From PALSA-1353 sp050014015 (GTDB lineage: Bacteria > Planctomycetota > Phycisphaerae > Tepidisphaerales > Tepidisphaeraceae): a stretch of DNA of 64,000 nucleotides. Made by a program: the position numbers and the translations under genes. This document shows, one piece after another, positions 1-8,504 of the stretch (within the stretch, counting starts at the first letter, position 1; every line of letters starts with the position of its first letter). The DNA lies in assembly GCA_050014015.1 (NCBI GenBank), contig JBEKEC010000002.1, positions 124,001-188,000 of the forward strand. Reading direction: 5' to 3'. The notes below the pieces were generated by a model. The model did not search any database. It saw only the letters and a list, made by a program, of their open reading frames with translations, and was not told the origin of the DNA.

Positions 1-1356
1 GCCGTGGCGGAACTGGCAAATTACACGCGTGTGGATGAAATGGGGACGCTGATCGACGCGGTGACGACCGATCCGCAAAACGCCGCGGCGAACGAATCGA
101 TCGCGATCGCAACGGACCCGGCGTCCACGCCGTCGCAGGTTCGGTCGCTGCTGGAGAAATATCCGGATTTTGAGCCGTTGTACGAATTGGCGAGCCGGCG
201 AATGATGTCGGCGGGGAACCCGACCGAAGCGGTCTCGATAGCCCGCAAGGCGATGGGGCGATTCCCCCGTTCGGAGGATGCGGCGAGGACGATGGCCGAA
301 GTGAACGCGGCGACGGGGAACTGGGCCGGCGCGATGGTCGCAGCGCGGGAATGGCGGCGGCGCATCACGGGGAATCCGCGTTCGGCGGACCAGTTCATCG
401 CCATGGCCGACCTGGCGATCCAGCAGCCGCAGGATGCGGTGGACCGGCTTGGGCCCTACGTGGCGGACGCCCGGGCGCACGCGGATGATAATCAGGCATT
501 ACTGACGACTTATTCCGAGGCGTTGATTCGCGCGGGCCACCAGTCCGATGCCGCGGCGCTGCTGCAACCGCTGGCGCAGAATGAATCGCGATGGCGGATG
601 GCGTGGCTCGATCTGGCGCCGGTCTCTTTCATGGATGGCGCGGCTTCGGGAAGCTGGATCGCTCAGGTCAAGCCGCTGCTGATTCCCGATTCGATTGAAG
701 AGCAGGAGGACCTGGCGGAAGTGTACGTGGCCTGCGCGGAGAAGCAGGACTATCCGCAGGATTATGGGCTGGCGTGTGACGCGCTCAAGCCGTTCGTGCA
801 GACGGCGAAGATGGGCTCGCGGCAGTGGTTGACCTACGCCGGCGCCAGCGCCGGGGCGGGCGACGCCGCCACCGCCCGGCAAGCGTATCGGCAAGTCCTC
901 AGGCTCGATCCGACCAACGCCGTCGCCCAGAACAATCTGGCCGATCTTTTGCGGCAATCCAACGACGCCGATTCGCTGAAGGAAGCGGAAGGCCTGGTCA
1001 ACCAGGCGATCGCCGGCCACGGAAACGATCCGGATGCGTTCAACTACTTCGACACGCTGGCGAGGATTCTGATGAAGGAAGGGCGCGCCGATGAGGCGAT
1101 TGCCGCGTTTGAAAAGGGCAACGCGATCGATCCGAAGAATCTGGACATCCTGATCGGGCTGGCATCGGCGTGCGCGAGCAATAACCGGACGAGCGCGGCG
1201 ATCCGGTATCTTTCCCAGATCGACGGCCTGCTCCCCCCCGGCACCCAACTGAGCGGCGAATTGGCGGCGGAGTTGGCAACCGCCCGGCAGACCGTGCACA
1301 AGAGCGATTCGCGGAACTCCGTGTCGGGAACCGACTATTCTCCGGCCGGAAAATAG
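1..1356 (+). CDS. TPR-repeat protein, 5' end outside the window
   Basis: The frame is open from the first base, so this is the C-terminal part (about 451 residues) of a longer protein; a GTG at base 4 is probably internal. The chain is alpha-helical with tetratricopeptide-like 34-residue helical pairs. The clearest is near the end, where ADEAIAAFEKGNAIDPKN is followed by another helical pair ending AAIRYLSQI. TPR arrays are protein-protein scaffolds. No catalytic motif is visible, and secretion or membrane anchoring cannot be judged without the N-terminus. The last 30 residues are polar and probably disordered. It ends at TAG 1354-1356 with no following gene on the same strand for over 500 bp. 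Confidence 0.8.
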   Translation, partial: AVAELANYTRVDEMGTLIDAVTTDPQNAAANESIAIATDPASTPSQVRSLLEKYPDFEPLYELASRRMMSAGNPTEAVSIARKAMGRFPRSEDAARTMAEVNAATGNWAGAMVAAREWRRRITGNPRSADQFIAMADLAIQQPQDAVDRLGPYVADARAHADDNQALLTTYSEALIRAGHQSDAAALLQPLAQNESRWRMAWLDLAPVSFMDGAASGSWIAQVKPLLIPDSIEEQEDLAEVYVACAEKQDYPQDYGLACDALKPFVQTAKMGSRQWLTYAGASAGAGDAATARQAYRQVLRLDPTNAVAQNNLADLLRQSNDADSLKEAEGLVNQAIAGHGNDPDAFNYFDTLARILMKEGRADEAIAAFEKGNAIDPKNLDILIGLASACASNNRTSAAIRYLSQIDGLLPPGTQLSGELAAELATARQTVHKSDSRNSVSGTDYSPAGK

Positions 1357-1691
1357 AGATCACGTTGTGCAAAAGCGACGCATGGGCAAACCGCCGGCGA
1401 TCGCTGTTTGTGGTACTGGGTCAACTTGAGACATAGAGCCGGGGCGCCGGGCCGGGCCGAGACGGGTGCGGCTCTGCCATAAATCCAAAAACAGTCCGAC
1501 TGCCCTATTTGTTATCATAATCCCTATAAAGACTTACGCATGACGCTTGTTCGGGAATCCTTTGGATTGTTCCGGATAATTGCTGGCGTTCCAGATTTGC
1601 GGTTTAACGGGGAAAAACCGTCCATTGGCGGGAAATCGGGGTGCTTTTAATGCGGAGGCGCCGCTAACGCCATCCTAACCGCATTTAATGA
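1357..1691. other. Gene-free spacer with a weak GC-rich stem
   Basis: No convincing gene. Bases around 1435-1475 can form a GC-rich stem (AGAGCCG paired with CGGCTCT) that might end the upstream TPR transcript, but no T-run follows. At 1411-1430 the string GGTACTGGGTCAACTTGAGA resembles the inverted-repeat core at 40599-40618 (GGTAATGGTTCAGTTTGAA), so it may be a diverged member of the same dispersed repeat. Bases 1495-1550 are AT-rich without a clear promoter. Confidence 0.4.
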
Positions 1692-1720
1692 TTGTACTAG
1701 GAAGTAACGGGGGCTATAAT
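1692..1720 (+). promoter_or_regulatory. Sigma70-type promoter for the 1896 gene
   Basis: TTGTAC (1692-1697), exactly 17 bp, then a perfect TATAAT (1715-1720). It faces the exported-protein gene at 1896, giving a predicted start near 1727 and a leader of about 170 nt. Confidence 0.65.
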
Positions 1721-1721
1721 G

Positions 1722-1895
1722 CCCACGTTCGGCCCTTGCCAGGGGGCTGGACGTGGGTAGCAATTTGTACCTCTCAAGCTGGGTGGCTTGCGAGCAATGC
1801 GAGCGGAATGAGAAAAGTCCCGTCGCTGCCGTCAAATCGAGGCGCCTGACCATTGTACGTGTTTGGTGTCCTGAGAGAGTTAAGGAGTTCGAAGT
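1722..1895 (+). promoter_or_regulatory. Long structured 5' leader (unassigned RNA element)
   Basis: Downstream of the promoter the leader can fold into at least two hairpins. One pairs CCCACGT (1722-1728) with ACGTGGG (1751-1757), with an inner stem of GGCCC and GGGCT. The second is CTC-t-CAAGC (1771-1779) with GCTTG-c-GAG (1786-1794). The first stem overlaps the predicted transcription start. I do not recognise a known riboswitch family. The leader ends in a good ribosome-binding site (AAGGAG) before ATG 1896. It could be a regulatory leader or an mRNA stabiliser. Confidence 0.4.
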
Positions 1896-2435
1896 ATGAG
1901 CGTTTGGTGCACGAGAGGGGTGACGGCTGCGCTGTCACTTATCTTGAGCGCGGGAGCCGCCCGGTCGTATGGAACGCCCATCAGCGTGGCGGGCGGGAAT
2001 TCAACGGCGGTCGGCGGATGGCAAATTTCGCCCGAGCGGGGAATCCCACTCAACGTCACGGGGGTGAATTCGACGGGCTCGGCGACGTTCGAAAGCGATT
2101 CGGATGTTCTTGCCCCGCCGCTGGATACGGGGGTCGATAATTCCGGCTCCCGGCTTGGCGTCGCGCCAGCCACCGTCAAATTCTCTGGAAGTCAACTCGG
2201 GGCCAATTCGGATGGGAACAGCGATAACTCCGGCGATGAACTGCCGGTCGCGGCCGATCCGTCAACTACCATGGATGGCAATTCCTACGCGGATTTGACG
2301 ATTCAGCAATCGCCGGAGGGAACTGTCAGCGAAGTCGTGAACAGCCCGCTGGCGGCATGGCTGAGCCTCGCCGGTCTATTGGTCGTCGCCATTCTGACGT
2401 TGAAATCTTCCAAGTCGCCAAAATCGCCATTATAG
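1896..2435 (+). CDS. Small exported protein with C-terminal membrane tail
   Basis: 179 residues. The N-terminus (about residues 1-26) is a signal peptide with hydrophobic core ALSLILSAGAA. The middle is Gly/Ser/Asn/Thr-rich and low in charge, typical of a secreted surface protein. The C-terminus has one hydrophobic helix (AAWLSLAGLLVVAILTL) followed by a Lys/Ser tail. This is the layout of PEP-CTERM-sorted proteins, but the PEP tripeptide is absent, so sorting by an exosortase is only a guess. The start is well supported by TTAAGGAG about 9 nt upstream. It sits alone behind its own strong promoter and long leader. Function unknown. Confidence 0.7.
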   Translation: MSVWCTRGVTAALSLILSAGAARSYGTPISVAGGNSTAVGGWQISPERGIPLNVTGVNSTGSATFESDSDVLAPPLDTGVDNSGSRLGVAPATVKFSGSQLGANSDGNSDNSGDELPVAADPSTTMDGNSYADLTIQQSPEGTVSEVVNSPLAAWLSLAGLLVVAILTLKSSKSPKSPL

Positions 2436-2476
2436 AATCTCACCCGGCGTCGATTATTTCAACTTTGCAGATTTAG

Positions 2477-2860
2477 CTAGTCCGCCATCGCGCCAAGCTG
2501 TCGCGGTTGGTCGCAATGTCCGTCGGGTTGACGCGGCACTGAGTCTTCCGAGACGCCCGCTTCAACCTGAGGCGTTTGGGGCGAGATATCGACCCGGACC
2601 GGCTCGGACATAACGGCCGAGGCGCGGTTTTTTCGCCGCTCGGCGGAACGGCGACCGCCGAGGCGGCCGATTTCGATCATGTGGGTGCGGTTGGCGGCGA
2701 CCTGCTGGCCGCCTCTGCGGCCGGCAAAACGAGCTTCTTCGATCGTGAATTCGTGGGCGGTTCCCTTGCGATGGGCGGCCATGCCGCCCTTGCGGGCAAT
2801 TTCACGCTGTTTATGCCGGTCCATTGAGGCAAATCCGCCGAGGCGTGTTTTGGGTTCCAT
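2477..2860 (-). CDS. KGG-repeat (YciG-like) stress-type small protein
   Basis: 127 residues. The N-terminal part carries the KGG repeat of the stress-induced YciG family: FASMDRHKQREIARKGG, then HRKGTAHEFT, then FAGRRGGQQV, and a third GRLGGRRSAERRKNR. These short basic Gly-containing motifs are common in general-stress proteins of many bacteria; their biochemical role is not settled. The C-terminal 40 residues are polar and look disordered. The start at 2860 is supported by AAGGGA about 8 nt upstream and by the family's usual beginning shortly before FASMD. It is convergent with the gene ending at 2435. Confidence 0.75.
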   Translation of the reverse strand: MEPKTRLGGFASMDRHKQREIARKGGMAAHRKGTAHEFTIEEARFAGRRGGQQVAANRTHMIEIGRLGGRRSAERRKNRASAVMSEPVRVDISPQTPQVEAGVSEDSVPRQPDGHCDQPRQLGAMAD

Positions 2861-2986
2861 GGGTAAATCCCTTTCGATGTTACGTCCTTAAAAACAAAGC
2901 AAGCGACATACCACCGGCCCCAGGAGCAGCCGTGACACTTTTTCCCCGGTCCGTGAATGATTGTAGGCAGGCACAACGGCGGCGGG

Positions 2987-4669
2987 CTACCCAATTGTCA
3001 ATTTGCGATAGCTGATGCGGTGGGGCCGCTCGGCGTCGATGCCCAGGCGACGCTTGCGGTCGGCCTCGTATTCGCTGTAGTTGCCGTCAAAAAATCGCGC
3101 CTGGCTTTCGCCCTCGAAGGCGAGAATGTGGGTGGCGATGCGGTCGAGAAACCAACGGTCGTGGCTGATGATGACGGCGCAGCCGGCGAAGCTTTCCAGG
3201 GCTTCTTCCAACGCCCGCATGGTGTTGACGTCGAGGTCGTTGGTTGGCTCGTCGAGGAGAAGGACGTTGGCGCCCTGTTTGAGCATGCGCGCCAGATGCA
3301 CGCGGTTGCGCTCGCCGCCGGAAAGCGTACCGACGATGCGCTGCTGATCGGCGCCGCTGAAGCCGAATCGGGAAACGTAGGCGCGAGAATTGACCTGCAC
3401 CGATCCGAGACGGATGTTGTCCACCTTTTCCGAGATGGCTTCCCAAACGTTGCAGTCGGGGTCCAGGTCGTCGCGGCTCTGCTGGACGTAGGCCAGCTTC
3501 ACGCTTTCGCCCAACCGAAGCTCGCCGGAATCAGCCTTCTCCTGTCCGGTGATGAGGCGGAAGAGGGTTGTCTTTCCGGCTCCGTTGGCTCCGATCACGC
3601 CGATGATGGCGTTGGGCGGAAGAACGAAATCAAGGTCCTGGAAGAGAATGTTATCGCCGTAGGCCTTGGTGAGTTTGATCGCTTCGATGACCTTGGCGCC
3701 GAGGCGCGGCCCTGGGGGGATGTAAATCTCGATCTCCTGAGCGCGTTTTTGGGCATCCTGGTTGAGCATGGCCTCGTAAGCGGCGAGGCGGGCCTTGGAT
3801 TTGGCGCGGCGGGCGGTGGGGGATTTTCGCACCCATTCCAATTCGTGGGCGAGGGCGCGCTGGCGGCTGCTCTCCGACTTTTCCTCCTGCGCCAGTCTCG
3901 CCCGCTTCTGCTCCAGCCAGGACGAGTAATTGCCCTTCCATGGAATCCCCTGGCCGCGGTCCAATTCGAGAATCCATCCGGCGACGTTATCGAGAAAATA
4001 GCGGTCGTGGGTGACGGCGATCACGGTGCCGGCATATCGGGCCAGATGCTGCTCCAGCCAGGCGACGGATTCTGCGTCGAGGTGGTTGGTCGGCTCGTCG
4101 AGCAGGAGCACGTCCGGCTTCTTGAGCAGCAGGCGGCACAGCGCCACCCGCCTCCGCTCCCCGCCGGACAGGACTTTCACCGACGCATCGGCGGGCGGAC
4201 AACGCAACGCGTCCATCGCCATCTCCAGTTGCGAATCCAAATCCCAGGCGTTGGCGGCGTCCAGTTTTTCCTGCACCTGGCCCTGCTTCTCCAGGAGCTT
4301 GTTCATCTGGTCATCGCTGAGCGGATCGGCAAGACGATGGTTGATGCGGTCGTATTCGGCCAGGAGATCGATGGTGGATTGCAAGCCCTGCTCGACGGTC
4401 CGGCGAACGGTCAGGGAATCGTCGAGCTGCGGCTCCTGCTCGAGAAACCCGATGGTGTACCCGCTGGAGAGGCTGATTTGCCCGTCGTATTTGGCGTCCA
4501 CGCCGGCGAGGATGCGCAGCAGCGAGCTTTTCCCCGATCCGTTGAGGCCGAGGACCCCGATCTTGGCGCCGTAGAAGTAGGACAGGTAAATGTCCTTGAG
4601 GATGACCTTCTTTTCGTGCGACTTGCTGACGCCGATCATGGAATAGATGATTTTGTTGGGCTCGGGCAT
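2987..4669 (-). CDS. ettA: ABC-F ATPase, EttA (energy-dependent translational throttle)
   Basis: 560 residues, the normal EttA length. There are two ABC ATPase domains in one chain and no membrane segment. Domain 1 has Walker A GLNGSGKSS (about residues 40-48), signature LSGGERRRVAL and Walker B VLLLDEPTNHLD. Domain 2 has GANGAGKTT, LSGGERNRVHLAR and VLLLDEPTNDLD. Between them lies the charged P-site tRNA-interaction linker rich in Arg, Lys and Glu. Known EttA proteins bind the ribosomal E site and couple translation to the ATP/ADP ratio; acting here in the cytoplasm follows from the family. Start ATG 4669 has AAGGA upstream. It is divergent from trpS, with a tandem-unit hairpin in between. 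Confidence 0.92.
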   Translation of the reverse strand: MPEPNKIIYSMIGVSKSHEKKVILKDIYLSYFYGAKIGVLGLNGSGKSSLLRILAGVDAKYDGQISLSSGYTIGFLEQEPQLDDSLTVRRTVEQGLQSTIDLLAEYDRINHRLADPLSDDQMNKLLEKQGQVQEKLDAANAWDLDSQLEMAMDALRCPPADASVKVLSGGERRRVALCRLLLKKPDVLLLDEPTNHLDAESVAWLEQHLARYAGTVIAVTHDRYFLDNVAGWILELDRGQGIPWKGNYSSWLEQKRARLAQEEKSESSRQRALAHELEWVRKSPTARRAKSKARLAAYEAMLNQDAQKRAQEIEIYIPPGPRLGAKVIEAIKLTKAYGDNILFQDLDFVLPPNAIIGVIGANGAGKTTLFRLITGQEKADSGELRLGESVKLAYVQQSRDDLDPDCNVWEAISEKVDNIRLGSVQVNSRAYVSRFGFSGADQQRIVGTLSGGERNRVHLARMLKQGANVLLLDEPTNDLDVNTMRALEEALESFAGCAVIISHDRWFLDRIATHILAFEGESQARFFDGNYSEYEADRKRRLGIDAERPHRISYRKLTIG

Positions 4670-4684
4670 GAAGGGGTCCTTGGA

Positions 4685-4806
4685 AAATTCGAAACTCGAA
4701 ACTCGAAATTCGAATCAAATTCGAAATTCAAATGGCTGAAACATTGGTTTCGAATTTCGTCATTCGAATTTGATTCGAATTTCGAGTTTCGAGTTTCGAG
4801 TTTTTT
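4685..4806. repeat. Inverted repeat built from CGAAAYT heptamers (copy 1)
   Basis: The left arm is tandem CGAAACT/CGAAATT heptamers; the right arm is their reverse complement ending GAGTTTCGAG and a T-run. The core at 4739-4776 differs by one base in 38 from the copy at about 17961-17998. It lies between the divergent ettA and trpS genes. Confidence 0.8.
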
Positions 4807-4833
4807 TCATTAGCCATCATTCGCTTCTCATCG

Positions 4834-4839
4834 TATAAA
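4834..4839 (+). promoter_or_regulatory. -10 element for a leaderless trpS transcript
   Basis: TATAAA lies 6 nt before ATG 4846, placing the predicted transcription start at the start codon. The -35 region is weak and there is no ribosome-binding site. Confidence 0.45.
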
Positions 4840-4845
4840 CTCGCC

Positions 4846-5931
4846 ATGACCGCGCGCAAACGCATTCTCACCGGCGATACTCCGACTGGCCGGCTTCATC
4901 TGGGCCATTACGTGGGCAGCATCGAAACCCGGCTGGCGCTTCAGGACGAGTATGATTGCTATTTCATCATCGCCAACAAGCACGCGTTCACCACGCGGGC
5001 CGACAAGCCGGGCGACATCCGGCAATCGGTGATCGACATCGCCACGGATTACCTGGCGGTGGGAATCGACCCGAACAGGAGCACGCTGTTCATCCAGAGC
5101 GAAGTCCCGGCGATCGACGAGCTGACGTTTTTCTTCGCGATGCTGTTGCCGTTCAACCGCGTGATGCGGAATCCCACGCTGAAGGACGAAATCCGCGACA
5201 AGGGGCTGGGGGATGAATATCCCTTTGGTTTTCCGCTGTATGCGGTGGGCCAATGCGCGGACATTCTGGCGTTTCGGCCGGCGCTGGTGCCGGTGGGCGA
5301 GGACCAGCTTCCACACCTGGAAATGTCGCGGGAAGTGGCCCGGCGGTTCAACCAGATTTATTGCGGGGTTGATCCGCACACGGAGGACAAGGATTACGTG
5401 TCGCGGGGCGGGGTGTTTCCGATCATCGAGCCGAAGCTGGGCCGCGTCCGCCGGCTGGTCGGCACGGGCGCGCCGGGACCGGATGGTGAATTGCTGAAGA
5501 TGAGCAAGTCGCTCAACAACGCCATATATTTGTCGGACGAGGCGGACGCCGTGCAGAAAAAAGTGATGGGGATGTACACCGACCCCAAGCGCATCCGGGC
5601 GACCGATCCGGGAACGGTGGAGAACAATCCGCTGTGGATTTTTCACCAGACGTTCAACCCCGACAAGGCGTGGGTGGCCGAGCAGGAGGAGGCGTATCGC
5701 GCCGGCAAGGTTGGGGACGTGTCGATCAAGCGCAAGCTAGTGGAGGTTCTGGACGCGCTGATCGAGCCAATCCGATCCCGGCGGAAGCAATACGAATCGC
5801 GGCCGGACGACGTGATGGACGCGCTGCGAATGGGCACCCGCCGGGCCAACGTGCTGGCGGAAGAAACGCTGGCGCTGGCGAAGCGGGCGATGAAGCAGGA
5901 CTATTTTTCGCGGTCGCTCAAGATCGAATGA
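4846..5931 (+). CDS. trpS: Tryptophanyl-tRNA synthetase
   Basis: 361 residues. Class I aminoacyl-tRNA synthetase charging tRNA-Trp in the cytoplasm. The ATP-binding HIGH variant is at GRLHLGHYVGS (about residues 16-26) and the second signature is exactly KMSKS (about residues 225-229). TLKDEIRDKG and FPLYAVGQCADIL are typical TrpRS segments around the tryptophan pocket. It is slightly longer than the usual 330-340 residues. Start ATG 4846 fits the family N-terminus (ILTGDTPTG) and has a TATAAA 6 nt upstream instead of a ribosome-binding site, so initiation is probably leaderless. No T-box or other leader is visible. Confidence 0.95.
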   Translation: MTARKRILTGDTPTGRLHLGHYVGSIETRLALQDEYDCYFIIANKHAFTTRADKPGDIRQSVIDIATDYLAVGIDPNRSTLFIQSEVPAIDELTFFFAMLLPFNRVMRNPTLKDEIRDKGLGDEYPFGFPLYAVGQCADILAFRPALVPVGEDQLPHLEMSREVARRFNQIYCGVDPHTEDKDYVSRGGVFPIIEPKLGRVRRLVGTGAPGPDGELLKMSKSLNNAIYLSDEADAVQKKVMGMYTDPKRIRATDPGTVENNPLWIFHQTFNPDKAWVAEQEEAYRAGKVGDVSIKRKLVEVLDALIEPIRSRRKQYESRPDDVMDALRMGTRRANVLAEETLALAKRAMKQDYFSRSLKIE

Positions 5932-5935
5932 GAAT

Positions 5936-6031
5936 GCCGATTGCCGATTGCCGATTGCCAATTGCCGATTGGAAGAGGGGAGGTCGTTGCTCCTTCTTCC
6001 AATCGGCAATTGGCAATTGGCAATCGGCAAT
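5936..6031. repeat. Inverted repeat of CGATTGC heptamers
   Basis: The left arm is exact tandem CGATTGC/CAATTGC heptamers ending GGAAG (to 5975). The right arm, starting CTTCC at 5996, is the nearly perfect reverse complement. It occupies almost the whole spacer between convergent trpS and the minus-strand gene ending at 6038, so it can end transcription from both sides. Confidence 0.75.
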
Positions 6032-6037
6032 GAGTTC

Positions 6038-6745
6038 TCATCCCTTGTCATCCGGCGGCGGAGGAGGCGGCGAAATGGGGTGGGGCGGCGGTGGAGGCGC
6101 CGGCGGGGATTGGCCGTATCCGTAGCCTTGCTGGCCATATCCCCCGGCGGCTTGTTGTTGTTGCATCATCCAGTAATAGGCCTGCTGCATCGCCTGCAAT
6201 TGGGCGGGGTCGGCGGATTGGAAAGCGGCGACGAGCTTGACGAGGGTGATCGCGCACAAGGCGATCAAGCCGCCAAACACCGCCAGCGGAAGTATCGCCA
6301 CCGGATTGACGGCGACCTGGCGCAGCCCGGTCACGCTATTCATGAGCAGGAACAATGCGATGAGGCTGTTGAGGACAATCGAGCAAACGGTGGAGATTTT
6401 TCCGCCGCGGCGAACGAAAATGACGAGGATCAGCAGAAGCCCACCCGCCGCCAACATCATCGCCGAGCCAACCATCGTCAGCATGCGGATTTCCTGGATG
6501 GGAGTGAAGCCCTCAATCGGAGGAAGCTCGGTTTGCTGCTGGCGAACGGCTTGCAACATCATGTCATCGGGGGCGAGGTGGGAAAGAGCGCCGACGCAGG
6601 TTCCGGAGAGGAAAATAATGGCGCCCAGGACGAGTTGCCAGAGACCGGCGGCGCGGCCGGCGGCGTGAGGCCGGGACATCGCCCAGGCGCGCGGATCGAT
6701 CATCGGCGGTAAATACGGCGAGGGGGAATAAGGATACTGGCTCAA
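6038..6745 (-). CDS. Four-helix membrane protein with Gln- and Pro-rich C-terminus
   Basis: 235 residues from a TTG at 6745 that overlaps the rsmE stop codon (TTGA), which argues for translational coupling; an ATG giving MIDPRAW is an alternative. Four hydrophobic segments are visible: LWQLVLGAIIFLSGTCVGA, a second around MVGSAMMLAAGGLLLILVIFV, a third around SIVLNSLIALFLLMNSV, and a fourth around AILPLAVFGGLIALCAITLV. The last 50 residues are cytoplasmic-looking, rich in Gln, Gly, Tyr and then Pro (runs of six and eight). I do not recognise a family. Its role is unknown and its link to rsmE may be positional only. Confidence 0.65.
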   Translation of the reverse strand: MSQYPYSPSPYLPPMIDPRAWAMSRPHAAGRAAGLWQLVLGAIIFLSGTCVGALSHLAPDDMMLQAVRQQQTELPPIEGFTPIQEIRMLTMVGSAMMLAAGGLLLILVIFVRRGGKISTVCSIVLNSLIALFLLMNSVTGLRQVAVNPVAILPLAVFGGLIALCAITLVKLVAAFQSADPAQLQAMQQAYYWMMQQQQAAGGYGQQGYGYGQSPPAPPPPPHPISPPPPPPDDKG

Positions 6746-7521
6746 GCGGGCTTCCTTGGGTTGTTGGAAAGAATCGTCGCGGCGGGGAGCGTGAGCGTCA
6801 AGGCGGATTGGATAACGGCCGCGGCGGCGACGGCGGCGGTCTCAACCCGCAGGATCGTTCGCGTCAGACGAACCGGCACGATTTGGGCGGCGCGGAAGGC
6901 GTCGGCTTCCTCGGTGCTCCAGCCACCCTCCGGTCCCACGAACACCGTCAATGCCTCATTCAATGCCGAGATCAATTGGAAAATCGGTACGGCATCCTCA
7001 TCGAGCGACAAATGCCAGAGTGCGCTGCCGGCGGCTTTGGCACGCTCAATCATGACGGGCAGTTCGGTCAGGGGTTCGATGCGCATGACGCCGGTGCGGG
7101 CGGATTGTTCGGCGGACTCGGCGGCCAAACGCCACCAGCGGTCTTCTTTGCCCAACCCCCTATGTTTGCCCGAACGACGCGGAAGAACAACGCTTCGCCG
7201 GGTGGACAGGGGAACCAGCGTGTCCACGCCCAGCTCGCTGAGTTTTTCGATCATCCAATCGGCCCGAGCGGCCTTGGGCACGGCGGCGGCGATCGTCAGG
7301 CGCGGGCCATTTGTGCAGGCAGCGGCGATCTCATCCACTTCGACGCTGACGCCGACGTGGGTGACGGAGGCGATCCGTCCACGGCCGCTGGTCCCCGATT
7401 CGTCGAAAACCTCGACGATCTCGCCGGCTGCCAGACGCAGGACGTCGCGAAGATGATGGGCCTGCGGGCCGGCGAGGTCGATCCGGCCGACGATCGCTTT
7501 GGGCACCAGAATCCGCCGCAT
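6742..7521 (-). CDS. rsmE: 16S rRNA m3U1498 methyltransferase RsmE
   Basis: 259 residues, the usual length. RsmE is a SPOUT-fold enzyme that methylates N3 of U1498 in 16S rRNA using S-adenosylmethionine. Signature segments: the N-terminal PUA-like part with HHLRDVLRLAAGE; KAARADWMIEKLSELGVDTLVPL; and the SAM-binding knot with FVGPEGGWSTEEADAFR and ILRVETA near the end. Start ATG 7521 is preceded by GATAAT only 8 nt upstream, with TTGCCG 17 bp further, so the transcript may be leaderless. The stop overlaps the start of the downstream membrane-protein gene. Confidence 0.93.
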   Translation of the reverse strand: MRRILVPKAIVGRIDLAGPQAHHLRDVLRLAAGEIVEVFDESGTSGRGRIASVTHVGVSVEVDEIAAACTNGPRLTIAAAVPKAARADWMIEKLSELGVDTLVPLSTRRSVVLPRRSGKHRGLGKEDRWWRLAAESAEQSARTGVMRIEPLTELPVMIERAKAAGSALWHLSLDEDAVPIFQLISALNEALTVFVGPEGGWSTEEADAFRAAQIVPVRLTRTILRVETAAVAAAAVIQSALTLTLPAATILSNNPRKPA

Positions 7522-7681
7522 GTCCGGGGATTATCGGACGGTTCGGCGCCAACGGCAACGGCGGTTGCTTTGGCGGATCGGCAAGGTTATGCTGAATGGA
7601 AACCTGTCCGAAGTATGCGCATGGACGCGCGATAAAAACCGATGGCTTGCCAGAAGGTTTTTGCTTCGAGGAAGGATTCCG

Positions 7682-8224
7682 ATGGCACAGGCAACCGCAA
7701 ACAGCACCGACGACCTGCTCTCCCAATTGGCCTCCAGCGAGATCGACCGGCTTCTAGCGGAATCCGAGGACAATCCATCTGCGCCCGCGACCCCGGCGGC
7801 GGAGGAGAAGGCCGCCGGTGACGACGTGGTCACGGAAGGCTCGGAGCGTGCGGCGCTGCTGGAGGCCGCGGGGTTTGAGACGCCAAATCCCGCGCCGGCG
7901 GAGCCGGCCCAACCCGCGGCGCCGGCCGCCCCCGCCCCACCGATGGAGGATGAGCGAGCGGCGCTGCTGCAAGCCGCGGGATTTGAATCGCCCGATCCGC
8001 CCGCCGCCAATCCCTCCGCCGCCAATGCCCCCGCCGCAGATGCCCCGCCCGTGCAGGAACACCCGGACTACGTTCCGATTTATCTCAAGCCGCTGGTGTG
8101 GATCAACGCCCCGCTCGACGCCTGCCCGACGATCGTTCGGAAAGTGCTGGGAAACGCGGGCATCGTAACGCTGGTAAATGCCCTGGCGGTGCTGACGTAC
8201 GTTTGCTTCTTCCGAAAGCATTGA
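7682..8224 (+). CDS. Proline/alanine-rich protein with C-terminal membrane anchor
   Basis: 180 residues. The Asp/Glu- and Ala/Pro-rich soluble part contains a duplicated short segment, ERAALLEAAGFETP and ERAALLQAAGFESP, each followed by a low-complexity Ala/Pro linker. After YVPIYLKPLVWINAPLD comes one hydrophobic helix (GIVTLVNALAVLTYVCFF) that ends the protein, so it is probably tail-anchored in the membrane. ATG 7682 is chosen because AGGAAGGA lies just upstream; a longer reading is possible from further upstream. The family is not recognised. No link to a pathway is visible. Confidence 0.6.
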   Translation: MAQATANSTDDLLSQLASSEIDRLLAESEDNPSAPATPAAEEKAAGDDVVTEGSERAALLEAAGFETPNPAPAEPAQPAAPAAPAPPMEDERAALLQAAGFESPDPPAANPSAANAPAADAPPVQEHPDYVPIYLKPLVWINAPLDACPTIVRKVLGNAGIVTLVNALAVLTYVCFFRKH

Positions 8225-8227
8225 AGA

Positions 8228-8336
8228 AGGATCTCACGCAGAGGCGCAAAGGCGCAGAGACGTGAGAAAAGCAAGAACCCTTGGGTTTTTTCACGCTTTC
8301 TCTGCGCCTTTGCGCCTCTGCGTGAGCTATTTCTTT
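8228..8336. repeat. Inverted repeat with 28-bp perfect arms (CGCAGAGG units)
   Basis: Left arm 8233-8260 and right arm 8299-8326 are perfect reverse complements built from octamer-like units GCAGAGGC/GCAAAGGC. The loop carries a second small stem. The left arm, together with the preceding CATTGAAGAA, recurs with one change at 63127-63168. It follows the stop codon of the 7682 gene; the rest of the spacer to 8504 shows nothing clear. Confidence 0.8.
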
Positions 8337-8504
8337 TAACCTGTCGCATTCCGCAGAAGTACGTCAGACTCTCGATACGCTGCGGTAGCATTTTCCCGGT
8401 GGCAAAACCCGCGGCGATGGGGCTACACTTACAGCAAGCTGCGCGGTCGAACGGATGCGTGGAATCCTTCGCGCCGGCTTCGATTGTCCGCCGAGAGGTG
8501 AAAG

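Noticed and set aside
2957..4813. 618-codon plus-strand frame opposite ettA
   Set aside because: Shadow of high-GC codon bias; the opposite strand encodes a complete EttA with all ABC motifs.
4640..4845. T-box or other leader before trpS
   Set aside because: The spacer is filled by the heptamer inverted repeat; no specifier loop or antiterminator sequence is seen.
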